Shown: positions 11,777 through 21,022 of the stretch, one piece after another
Numbering within the stretch: the first letter of the stretch is position 1
How the letters are laid out: the number at the start of each line of letters is the position of its first letter
DNA from: Cololabis saira
Taxonomy: Eukaryota > Chordata > Actinopteri > Beloniformes > Belonidae
Direction: 5' to 3'
NCBI RefSeq assembly: GCF_033807715.1
Contig: NC_084590.1
Coordinates: forward strand, 3,634,501-3,698,500
DNA: 64,000 nucleotides
Position numbers and translations under genes: made by a program
Notes under the pieces: model-generated
What the model was told of the DNA's origin: nothing
Databases searched by the model: none
Seen by the model: the letters and a program-made list of their open reading frames with translations, nothing else

Positions 11777-11966
11777 AGGTAGGCTCCAGCAGATCAGTAC
11801 ACCCGTATAATAGATACTGGTGGTAGAAAATCCTTTAAAGAAAATAATACATGTACAATGAGTCATATACATATATGACCAGCCACAGGAAAATAAAATA
11901 GCAACAAGTCGACCTGGCACAAGTGCTGAAAACAAAGAAAAACGTATTTTTCTGAAAAATTATTAT

Positions 11967-13103
11967 TATTAGGGCCCAAGCACTTACAGTGCGAAGGCCC
12001 TATTGTATCTGCAGGATTTTTTTTTTTTTCCTCGTTTTTATTTTTCCTAAACATGCCCCAAAAGTCACCAAATTTTGCACGCAAGCCAGGCCTGGCAAAA
12101 ATCCATGCAAGCTGCGCAACCCCCCCCCCCCCCTCTGGCCAGCTGCTTCCACCTGCCTTCTGTGTGCTGCTGACGTCCCCGACCCCCCCAGTCTGGCCTT
12201 CGGCAGGAGGGTCCCCCCTTATGAGCCTGGTCCTGCTCAAGGTTTCTTCCCTCCTAAAGGGGAGTTTTTCTTGCCACCGTTTGGCTTAAGGCTTTTCTCC
12301 CGCTAGGGGAGTTTTTACCTGCCATTGTCTATGTAATAATTGCTCGGGGGTCATGTTCTGGGTCTCTGGAAAGCGTCTAGAGACAACATCTGTTGTATTA
12401 GACGCTATACAAATAAAATTGAATTGAAGTTGGCCATTTTGAATTAATCATGTAATTTTGGCGCAAATTATGCAATTTCTTCGGCCGCTTCTTCGCCTGA
12501 ACCGTAACATACACCCAGGTGTGTTATACATCAAAATGTAAGTCTCGATCCCGCGACAATGCACATTACTTTTTGCAGTCAAAAGCGTTACCGTGGCGAC
12601 GATAGACGCAAAAAAGTGCAACCTCCTTCATCTGATTGGTGCATATTTGATAGTTCCTACTTTCCGCTATAACTTTTGAATGGTTTGACACAAAGACTCG
12701 TGGGTGGTGTCATCGCACTCGGTTTTGAGTACTTGGCCATAATCGTTGCAAATTAGCCCCGCCCCTTCTTCTGATTGGTCGATATTTGATAGTCCCTATC
12801 CTCTGCCATAACCTTTGAATGGGTTGTGATAAAGACATGTGGGTGGTGTCATCGGACATGGTTTTGAGTCCTTGAACATAATTGGTGCAAATTAGCCCCG
12901 CCCCTCCATCTGATTGGTCGATATCTGATAGATCCTACTTTCTGCCATAACTTTTGAATGGTTTGATATAGAGAGTCGTGGCTGGTGTCATCCGCTAAAT
13001 GTCCAGGCCTGAAAAATCTACATCAAGTCATACAAGCTTCCACTGCAGCCTCAACGTGCACAAGGGTGTGAGGGCCCTTCATCGCTGCTTGCAGCTTTAA
13101 TTT
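11967..13103 (+). mobile_element. Hairpin-ended repeat, copy U2
   Basis: Same termini as U1: TATTAGGGCCCAAGCAC on the left, GCTGCTTGCAGCTTTAATT on the right. It carries three successive units around 12640, 12770 and 12890, each with a GCCCCGCCCCT..CTGATTGG core. An L2-like LINE tail interrupts the left half. Non-coding. Confidence 0.7.
12112..12427 (+). mobile_element. L2-like LINE 3' fragment inside U2
   Basis: A C-rich tract, CTGGCCTTCGGCAGGAGGGT, the GCGTCTAGAGACAAC block and a short TTGAA tail match 6040-6453. No clean TSD is visible on the left side, so the exact 5' junction is uncertain. Confidence 0.7.
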
Positions 13104-14258
13104 TTCTTTTTTTTTTTTCTAAAATATGCCAGTTGAAATCGTACAGGCACACCTCCATACTTCAAATAACAGTATACAGGGTTTTAAAACCAAAAGATTT
13201 GTATTTGAAATGGGTTACTTTGAAGGGAAATCCCAGCGGGACCCGCTTCCTAGTTTTGGGTGAGGGTTTACAACATCTGATTTGCATATCAACTGTCTTT
13301 GGCTACTCAAATGCTTTTGTGACATCTTTTAGCCAATCAGCAGCACAGTCAAGTGAAACCACATGGCTACTTAAGCAGTTTTTTGCTCCTGGTTTTCTTT
13401 TACCAATAATGCTACCTCAGGAAGTTGTGTATCTTTTTGTTGAATGAAGATGGGCCTGCAAAAATGGATTGCAAAAGACCTAAATCATGGCATTTAGAGC
13501 ACATTTTGGGAGTACTTTTTACTCAAAAAGGACGCCTGCAACTATTGGTAATAATGAAGACCACAAAGAATCAATTGGACTTGTGGCGAAGATATCAGAA
13601 GTTATCTCTACCGTAACGTTTGAAGATGACAGAGAAAAAGTAATGGTGAAGATTCGTGACTTTGACTGTAAATGCTATTGGAGAAGAAAAGATCATTCCC
13701 AACATGGGACACAGGTGTGTAGCCGTAAACTTTCTCCAGAACTAATGTATGACATACGGATGGATTCTTTAGCAGCAGAAAGCGACTGGCAGAACACAAG
13801 GATCATTGGACACCTTGAAGCTAACAGACATACAGTTTTTACTTCAGAAATGATTACATACAACAAGAAACCCCCGACGAAAAGAAAGCACCCCAGAACC
13901 TCATGCATACTTTTCAATTTCTTATCGAGTTATATTTAGACTGATCAAGATATCTACTTAACGCTACAAACATTACATTGTTGATAGCTAGCTCAGTGTT
14001 ATCATTTTAGTCATTAAACTCACATACGGGTCCTGGAAACAGTGCTTTTCTGTTTTTTATTGTTTTTATCAACTCACCAAAGTTTCACCCCGTATTTCCC
14101 ATGAATGACAATGGAATCTGTCTTATGTGAATACAAATGCAAACCATTGACACATCAAAACTGCAATCAGACTGTAGTAGTGGGCTGTAGTAGGAGGTTT
14201 AGATGTGACAATAATAGCAACAGCTATTAATTTGATTAAAGCAAAACCCTGATGTACT
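13104..14258. other. Mostly unassigned sequence around one open frame
   Basis: Lies between U2 and the LTR element. Apart from the open frame at 13487-13939 nothing is recognised. A CCAATCAGCAGCACAGTC stretch near 13330 could be promoter-like, but this is weak. Confidence 0.35.
13487..13939 (+). CDS. 150-residue open frame, unknown
   Basis: An uninterrupted frame in a region where most frames are short. It has charged stretches (KVMVKIRDFDCKCYWRRKD) and a basic C-terminus with KKPPTKRKHPR. Two Cys residues lie in the CKCYW segment, and no complete zinc-binding pattern is seen. An overlapping frame (13425-13616) contributes DCKRPKSWHLEHILG, so the original coding frame may have shifted near 13550. 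I do not recognise the protein. It could be a decayed transposon or host gene fragment, or a chance frame. Confidence 0.25.
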   Translation: MAFRAHFGSTFYSKRTPATIGNNEDHKESIGLVAKISEVISTVTFEDDREKVMVKIRDFDCKCYWRRKDHSQHGTQVCSRKLSPELMYDIRMDSLAAESDWQNTRIIGHLEANRHTVFTSEMITYNKKPPTKRKHPRTSCILFNFLSSYI

Positions 14259-14263
14259 TGAAT

Positions 14264-14608
14264 TGTCAGGGTTTGACACTTCCCCCCAGTGTTTGTAACT
14301 TTCAGTTCTGTCTTGCCCCGCCTGTGTCCCATCTGCCCTGATTGTGTCTGCACCTGTGTCTCGTCATGTCTCGTTATCCCTTCAGTATATCTTGTCTTGT
14401 CATTCCTTGGTTCCCTGTCGGTCCGTACTGTTCTCTCCTCCATGTCTCCTCGTGGTTTTTGTCCTGATCCTGGTTTTTTGTATTTATCCTGCTCTGCAGC
14501 GCTTTGCTTTGCCTTTTTGGATTAAAACCCTTTTTGTTTTTGAGAACTCCTGCCTCCAGCCTCCCTCTGTCTCCTGCACTTGGGTCCTTAAAAAACCAAA
14601 ACATGACA
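14264..14608 (+). repeat. 5' LTR
   Basis: 345 bp, TG...CA ended. ATTAAA at about 14520 is a possible polyadenylation signal. The last bases ATGACA supply an ATG to the internal open frame. No clear tRNA primer-binding site follows. Confidence 0.88.
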
Positions 14609-15079
14609 GAACGGACCGACCAGGTGGACCCAGCGGGAGACTACCTCACCCTTATGGAGTTTCTGCGCCAGGCGGAGTATTGGGACCCCTTTTGGGGAAC
14701 ACGCCTGGCTCTGGGTGGGCCCAGGAGCCTGCAGGCCCAGGGGAAGCGACGGCGTCAGCGCCAGCCCCAGCCTGTTCCGGTGGGGGCCCTGGACGCACCT
14801 CTTCCTGTTCCCGAGGTGGTCCTGGACGCATCCCAGCCTGTTTCCCCCTTCTGGGGAACACGCCTGGCTCGAGGCGGGCCCGGGGGTTCTCAGCCCCAGG
14901 GGAAGCGACGGCGTCAGCGCCAGCCCCAGCCTGTTCCTGCTCCAGCAGTGGTCCTGGACGCATCGCCCCCGGTTCCGGCGCTGGTCCTCGACGCATCGCC
15001 CCCTGTTCTGGCTCCAGCGGTGGTCCTGGACGCCTCAGCTCCTGCTGGAGTTCCTCCTCCGGTGATGGTTCCGGCCCCC

Positions 15080-15240
15080 CCCCAGCCAGCTCCGAGGACC
15101 CGTGTCCCCCCCCAGCCAGCTCCGAGGACCCGTGCCCCCCCTCAGCCAGCTCCGAGGACCCGTGCCCCCCCTCAGCCAGCTCCGAGGACCCGTGCCCCCC
15201 CTCAGCCAGCTCCAAGGACCCGTGTTCCCCCCCAGCCCGC
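15080..15240 (+). repeat. 30-bp tandem repeat (PQPAPRTRAP units)
   Basis: About five copies of a 30-bp unit built on CAGCCAGCTCCGAGGACCCG. The length is a multiple of three, so the frame is kept. Confidence 0.85.
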
Positions 15241-15424
15241 CCTGGATGTGGACTGTGGGGACATCTGGGATCTGTCCCTTTAGGGGGGGCCAGCGCCCCG
15301 GACCCGGGTACCCCTGCAGCCGGCACCTCGGACCCGGGTACCCCCGCAGCCAGCGCCACGGACCCGGGTCCCCACTCGGGCAGCTCCGGGGATCCTCTGC
15401 CCCCCGACTCCGGCTCCACGCATC

Positions 15425-15660
15425 TTGTCTGCTCCTGTTCCGGCTCCCCGCATCCTGTCTGCTCCTGTTCCGGCTCCCCGCATCCTGTCTGCTCCTGTTC
15501 CGGCTCCCCGCATCCTGTCGGCTCCTGTTCCGGCTCCCCGCATCCTGTCTGTTCCGGCTCCCCGCATGCTGTCTGCTCCTGTTCCGGCTCCCCGCATGCT
15601 GTCTGCTCCTGTTCCGGCTCCCCGCATGCTGTCTGCTCCTGTTCCGGCTCCCCGCCTCCT
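15425..15660 (+). repeat. 30-bp tandem repeat (SAPVPAPRIL units)
   Basis: About eight copies built on CTCCTGTTCCGGCTCCCCGC. One unit is shortened by six bases, which keeps the frame. Confidence 0.85.
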
Positions 15661-15749
15661 GTCAGCCCCGACTCCGGATCCTGAGGCGGTCCCGCAGCCC
15701 TCTGTTCCTGAGGCGGTCCCGCAGCCCTCTGTTCCTGAGGCGGTCCCAG

Positions 15750-15870
15750 AGCCCCGTCAGGTTCCCGAGCCCCGTCAGGTTCCCGAGCCCCGTCAGGTTC
15801 CCGAGTCCCGTCAGGTTCCCGAGTCCCGTCAGGTTCCCGAGTCCCGTCAGGTTCCCGAGTCCCGTCCAGT
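15750..15870 (+). repeat. 18-bp tandem repeat (EPRQVP units)
   Basis: About seven copies of an 18-bp CCCCGTCAGGTTCCCGAG unit, with CCCC/TCCC alternation. Confidence 0.85.
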
Positions 15871-16075
15871 CTCAGAGCCCCGCCAGGAATCCCCGTCACG
15901 CCCCCCGCCAAGACCCAGGCCTAGGCCTCGGGGACGCCCCCCGAGCTCTCTCGCTGGTCTGCTCGGTCCCGAGGGCGGCCCCCGGAGCTTTGGCCGTGTG
16001 TGGCCTGGGCCCTCCTCCAGGCCCCCTCCGCCCACCCTGGGTTAGGACTCTGGGGACATCTGGGATCTGTCCCTT

Positions 16076-16088
16076 GAGGGGGGGGTAC
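16076..16088 (+). promoter_or_regulatory. Polypurine tract before the 3' LTR
   Basis: GAGGGGGGGGTAC lies directly before the TGTCAGGG of the 3' LTR, the expected plus-strand primer position. A near-identical GACATCTGGGATCTGTCCC leader occurs both here and at about 15258, which suggests an internal duplication. Confidence 0.75.
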
Positions 16089-16343
16089 TGTCAGGGTTTG
16101 ACACTTCCCCCCAGTGTTTGTAACTTTCAGTTCTGTCTTGCCCCGCCTGTGTCCCATCTGCCCTGATTGTGTCTGCACCTGTGTCTCTTTATCCCTTCAG
16201 TATATCTTGTCTTGTCATTCCTTGGTTCCCTGTCGGTCCGTACTGTTCTCTCCTCCATGTCTCCTCGTGGTTTTTGTCCTGATCCTGGTTTTTTGTATTT
16301 ATCCTGCTCTGCAGCGCTTTGCTTTGCCTTTTTGGATTAAAAC

Positions 16344-17948
16344 TAGGGCTGTCAGCGTTAACGCGTTAATCGCGATTAGATTAATGCAATCCATAATGCG
16401 TTATTTTTTTTTAATCCCATTTTAATCGCAAAACTTTTTGTCCCTTCTACTCACCCGTAGTCGACTCTTCTGTAATGATCCAGAAGAGGGCGGTAATGCA
16501 CCGGAAAAAACTGGATGCCAACCGCCAATAAACCTCAAGAAGAAGAAGACTCCTCTGTAGCGCCATGTTTGCTGTTTCCTAAAGTAAACTTCCACCACCA
16601 CCAACTACAAAGAGACGCCAAACTGAACCACTACCCGTGGATAGAAACAGAAAACGTGTGTTTGCCGAGAAGTGGCTGCATGATGTTACGCGGCGACACG
16701 CACCGTACGGTCGCGTATCCTACCCCGTAAGCTCTGCGTTGGTGCAACGCGGAACCATAAATCAGCCAGCGTCCGTCACTGCGTGCAGCAGTTACCTGCA
16801 CCAGCAAGACGAGGCTCTCTGATTATGGCTCAAAGTTTCTGAAAACCCCAAATAAAAAATAAATTAGAGAATATTTTATGAAATCAATAAACAATTCCAT
16901 CATCAAAATTATAACAAATAAAGGTTTAACATATCTTGCTTTGAATGTAATAAGACTAGGTAATATATTAGTTTCACCTTTTAAGTTGAATTATTGAAAT
17001 AGATTAACTTTTACACCATATTCTAGTTGAATTATTGAAATAGATTAACTTTTACACCATATTCTAGTTGAATTATTGAAATAAATTAACTTTTACACCA
17101 TATTCTAGTTGAATTATTGAAATAAATTAACTTTTACACCATATTCTAGTTGAATTATTGAAATAAATTAACTTTTACACCATATTCTAGTTGAATTATT
17201 GAAATAAATTAACTTTTACACCATATTCTAGTTGAATTATTGAAATAAATTAACTTTTACACCATATTCTAGTTGAATTATTGAAATAAATTAACTTTTA
17301 CACCATATTCTAGTTGAATTATTGAAATAAATTAACTTTTACACCATATTCTAGTTGAATTATTGAAACAAATGAACTTTTACACCATTTTCTAGTTGAA
17401 TTATTGAAATAAATTAACTGTTACACCATATTCTAGTTGAATTATTGAAATAAATTAACTTTGTAAAGGACCATATTGAGCCATTCATCTTTATAAGTGA
17501 ATAAATATCGTTTTGCCTATAACTTATTCCTGCATCCCTCTTTTATCGATCCGGCGAGACGGGTCACCGCGTTTTTGGAGGCCCAAGTCACATATCCAGG
17601 GGCTCCTCTGAGCACCAGACCAAAATAATTATGTGCAGCCCTGTCTATATGGCACTTTGTTTAATTTGAAAAACTGTATTTGAAGTAGACAGTGTTTTAA
17701 GTTGGTCTACATGGCACTTTTTTGAAAGAAAATACAAAAGGTCAAAAAGGAAATTCTTTCTTTGTGTTCATTTGATTCCCAATTAAGACACAATGGTAAG
17801 AAATGATTTACATTATGGGCTTAAAACTGCCTTGAAATGCGAAATAACAGAATTTTAAACATGCAATTCAAAATGCGATTAATCGCGATTAACTTTTGAA
17901 ATTCTGCGATTAATCGCGATTAAAAAAAATAATCGTTTGACAGCCCTA
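16344..17948. mobile_element. hAT-type non-autonomous transposon in the 3' LTR
   Basis: TIRs TAGGGCTGTCA and TGACAGCCCTA are flanked by the 8-bp duplication ATTAAAAC (16336-16343 and 17949-17956). Inside each end lies TTAATCGCGATTA-type palindromic sequence. An 8-bp TSD with TAGGG ends is typical of hAT. There is no transposase frame. It contains a 41-bp minisatellite and one half of a palindromic MITE ending GGAACCATAAATCAG near 16770. Confidence 0.85.
16984..17465. repeat. 41-bp minisatellite
   Basis: Eleven to twelve copies of a 41-bp AT-rich unit built on TTGAATTATTGAAATAAATT and ACACCATATTCTAG. The copies are nearly identical, indicating recent expansion. Confidence 0.9.
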
Positions 17949-18034
17949 ATTAAAACCCTTTTTGTTTTTGAGAACTCCAGCCTCCCTCTGTCTCCTGCAC
18001 TTGGGTCCTTAAAAAACCAAACCATGACATGAAT

Positions 18035-18384
18035 AACACACCCATATATGTAAAAAGAAACTAGTATCCACTGTAATGCATATGATGTGGCATTGTTATT
18101 AGATGTCAGAGGTTGACCCGCAACCAATTGATTGCCTTACAATATTAACTTCCAGTTAGCATAAACCATAAACAAGTATTTTTTTTCTTCTTCCTAACAA
18201 CCCATGTGTACAAGGCCTCTGTGTGGCTTCTCTATGTGAAATCTGCTAAGGAGCTTGGTATGTGTAAAAATTGTTTTCTATAGAACATTCAAAAGCTTCT
18301 AATGACATGTAATGTTAAACTCTATTGATATTTTAAATATGATAACATATGGGTTATACATTTCTTTTAAGTGGAGCGCGCAGT
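18035..18384. other. No gene recognised
   Basis: AT-rich sequence after the LTR element. It may include intron or upstream sequence of the pseudogene at 18385. Confidence 0.35.
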
Positions 18385-19230
18385 TTGTAAATCAACCTTC
18401 AAAGCACTGTGGAATCAGTTCCTCTCACACATCAGAAGCTGCAGGCCCAGTACAGATCTCTGCTGGCAGTGGCAAAAAAAAATAACGACCAGTTCTTAAA
18501 GAGTGCAAAACTTCCAGAGGAAAAGGAAATCTGAAGCAGTCAAAGAAAAATAGGATGATCTAGACCTTGTCCAAAAAGAGAGTGCTGCGTATTATAAGAT
18601 GATTGGTGCATCCAGAAAGACCTGCATTGTCAGTTGTCATTTGGACCTTCGCCATAAGCAAGCAAGAAGATCAGGATGCACTACAGTTTGATTTTGCACA
18701 GCAGATACCATTAAGATACCATAAGACTGGTATAAAATGACACACAGCCTTAATTTTATTTTTATCATTTTTTCCATGTCTTTTTCAGATGCACTTCCCC
18801 TCAAATCCCCTTCAACCTCGGCCAATTTACTTCCTGACACCCCTGAAATGGGGTCTTTTTGGTGTCTCGTGTGAAGGGTTGCATAAATAGGTGAATTTCT
18901 TGTTTGATTAAGGCATTTAAGGGGAGCAATACAGTCATCAGGTACATGCATCATTTCTTCAACAACTTTGGTCTTGGAAAAACAGAAGTAGATGTTCATT
19001 GTGACAACTGCAGTGGAAAAAAACAAATACAACTTTATGCTCTGGTACAGCACCTGGCGGGTTTGACACGAGTTTCACTTCACGCTGAGTGTCCATTTCC
19101 TGATTGCTATCTATACCAAATTTCCCCCCAACTGTGGTTTTGGACTGATCAAATAACTTCATGAAGAACAGAGTCAAATCTTTGGCAGACATCACCAAGG
19201 GTATTTTATGTTCTCTATTGAAAAAATCTA
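18385..19230 (+). pseudogene. Transposon-derived gene, HCDNCSG-type (DUF7869-like)
   Basis: Reading across frames gives FKALWNQFLSHI (18394), MHYSFDFAQQ (18675), HFPSNPLQPRPIYFLTP (18792), GLFGVSCEGLH, VDVHCDNCSGKK (19000) and, one frame over, HFLIAIYTKFPPNCGFGLIK (19109-19170). This order matches a widespread family of long uncharacterised animal proteins with an H.DNC.GQNKN and GHTKF.PD..FG..K core. I remember it as DUF7869-like and transposon-associated, but could not verify that. A strong acceptor TTTTTCAG at 18789 precedes HFPSNP, while the matching donor after FAQQ lacks GT, so an intron appears decayed. Two or more frameshifts and stops are present. Confidence 0.55.
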
Positions 19231-19289
19231 TTTTTAAAACATGTAGGATATAGGGGGTATATAAGGGTTTCGTCTCACAGCGAATGTGC

Positions 19290-19700
19290 TGTTTCAATGC
19301 AGCCCAGACCAGCTAGATCAGGTTTAAATCTGGCGACTGCTGGCGTCTGCACCCAGTTTATCCCCTCTCTCTCCATACAGGCTTTGACACTGACTGCAGT
19401 GTGTCTGGGATCATTGTCCTGAAAGGAATGATGTGTTCTCATAAGGAACTGATCCCGCAGTTATGGACTGGCATGCTTTGTGATGATCTCCTTCGCGTAG
19501 AAATGGTGATCCATAATGCCTTTGAATATAACCAGCGGACCCGGGCCACAACACGAAATTCCACCCCAGATGGACTGGGTGTTTCACTTTAGGCTGCAGA
19601 TTTTTTATTGAATATACTGTATGGACTGGATTTTTTAACTCGGGCAAACACGGCGCTGTTGGGTTTGTACCTTGGCTCCTGCATCAAAGCGACCTGTTTG
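19290..19700 (-). pseudogene. Tc1/mariner transposase fragment
   Basis: On the minus strand, VKHPVHLGWNF is followed after a frameshift by KGIMDHHFYAKEIITKHASP. Then come [20 protein letters not shown] and, after another shift, QSPDLNLI, stop, [10 protein letters not shown]. The QDNDPKHT (second catalytic Asp) and SPDLNPIE blocks are hallmarks of Tc1-like DDE transposases. Stops and two shifts make it inactive. It meets the plus-strand pseudogene at 18385-19230 tail to tail. The upstream part is cut by the CTG-flanked element at 19719. Confidence 0.75.
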
Positions 19701-19718
19701 TAAGTTTTTTCTGATCTG

Positions 19719-21019
19719 GGGCCTCATCTATAAAGCTTGCTTGCGCACAAAAAGGGCCTGAAAGATGCGCAAGCCACCTTCTACGCAAAGGCTGGGATTT
19801 AAAAAGAAAAAACTAACCGAAAAATCTGCGTATCCCTACGGCAACCCCGACCCTCCCGTAAGAATTTACTTAAGACACGGGGAACTGGCGACGCAGGCTG
19901 TGAGGTGGTGAAATGAAGCCATATTCATGTCATACTCTTAATAATGTCATCACATATCACAAAATATATCAGACTTATAATAAAATAGCGCTGATCGTGT
20001 CCCTCTGTGTGTGAAGCTCAGCGTCAGTCAGGACTCTGCTGCTGCTGCAGCCGCGGTGACACGCCGGGAACCTCTTCTTCATCCACCGCTTTAGGACAGA
20101 ACAAATGAGAGGCTTCAGAGCGTTTAGGGGCTCCACGGAGCCCCTCATTTCTTCCCTAAAGGGACACAGATTTTTTTATATATATAATGAGTTTTACACG
20201 CGCGTGAAACCTTTACGTGCGGGTGTAAGCCTAAATTATGGTTCCGCGTTAAAACGACGCAGAGCCTATGCCGTAGGGTACGCAGTGACGCGCACCTACG
20301 GCGTAGGCTCTGCGTTGGTGTGACGCAGAACCATAAACCCGCCCTGAGCAGCTCTGAGGGGAGACGGGAGGGAGGAGGGGGAGCGGGGCTGCCGGGCCGT
20401 TCTCGCATCGCCTTCGCACAGGATGTCTGGATGATTTGCAATTACAGGCTGAGCCTACCGTTAGTTTTTAAACTGTAAGAAGTGGGGGGGACAAAAACAT
20501 GATTTTGAAAAGACGGGGGGACTCACAGTGTTTATCGCAGCAACGGCGTGCTGCCACTCACTCGCTTTAATTATTTTATACTATTTATATACTCTTTCTA
20601 CTTTTACTGTGACCACCAAATAATGTCGTTTTCCTGTCCTCCACCTCATCCACAACATCTAGATCTCAGATCTCAGTGAAATTCAGATGCACGGTGGCTG
20701 GACACGTCTCATTCATTCTGCCGCCAAACAGGCTACAGGAAGCTGCTGCGCATGCTCAGCAGGCTCATTCATATGCAAATACTACTTTGCATTACGCTTT
20801 TATGGTAAAAAGTGGGCGTGTAGAGGGCGGGATATGAGGCGGATTCAGCTGCGCAGCCTTCCAGCTGGACTGTGATTTATAAAGCGAACATTGCGTGCAA
20901 GTGTGCGTGCACATGGTTTTATTGATCCAGATTTTTTTTTGCGCCCGGCATCTTCGGCTTTTGAGTGTACATGCACTTTTAGTATGACTCCTATACGCAG
21001 TCCATTTTAAATGAAGCCC
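19719..21019. mobile_element. CTG-flanked GGGCC-ended element (copy C)
   Basis: Termini GGGCCTCATCTATAAAG and TTTTAAATGAAGCCC are flanked by CTG at 19716-19718 and 21020-21022. It shares blocks with copy B (7708-8704), such as the TCAGTCAGGAC and GTGGGCGTGTAGAGGGCGGG stretches. It is about 300 bp longer, because extra sequence at about 20110-20520 includes a palindromic MITE. Non-coding. Confidence 0.8.
20236..20336. repeat. Palindromic (foldback) MITE
   Basis: A near-perfect inverted repeat of about 101 bp. TTATGGTTCCGCGTT on the left pairs with the right end, and both arms carry an ACGCAGAGCCTA block. Related ends occur at 16770 and 41728-41798 in unrelated host elements. Confidence 0.75.
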
Positions 21020-21022
21020 CTG

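Larger units (their letters stand above)
14603..16045 (+). pseudogene. Proline-rich repetitive ORF of the LTR element
   Basis: The frame opens at ATG 14603, inside the last six bases of the 5' LTR, with MTERTDQVDPAGDYLTLMEF. It runs to a TAG at 15281-15283 after GDIWDLSL. The same frame stays open from 15284 to 16045, so a single TAG divides a frame of about 480 codons. After the non-repetitive N-terminus the protein is Pro/Arg/Ala-rich tandem repeat: PQPAPRTRAP units, then SAPVPAPRIL units, then EPRQVP units. The VDPAGD stretch resembles the MDPA start of some teleost gypsy Gag proteins (from memory). No zinc knuckle or enzyme domain is present. It may be a relic Gag, or a repeat-expanded non-enzymatic protein. 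Confidence 0.5.
14264..18029 (+). mobile_element. Non-autonomous LTR retrotransposon with a proline-rich open frame
   Basis: Two direct LTRs, TGTCAGGG...CATGACA, occupy 14264-14608 and 16089-18029; the second is split by a hAT element. The pair is flanked by TGAAT at 14259-14263 and 18030-18034. A purine-rich tract abuts the 3' LTR. The internal part is only about 1.5 kb and encodes no protease, reverse transcriptase or integrase, so it must have moved with another element's enzymes. The boundaries are unambiguous. Confidence 0.88.
16089..18029 (+). repeat. 3' LTR, interrupted by a hAT element
   Basis: LTR sequence is 16089-16343 plus the part after 17956. It differs from the 5' LTR by small indels, for example loss of a CATGTCTCGT stretch near 16187. 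Confidence 0.85.

Noticed and set aside
14652..15911. A 419-codon antisense frame in the LTR element
   Set aside because: Product of the 30-bp and 18-bp tandem repeats (EPEQEQT-type units); the sense frame has the non-repetitive start at the LTR and explains the antisense openness.
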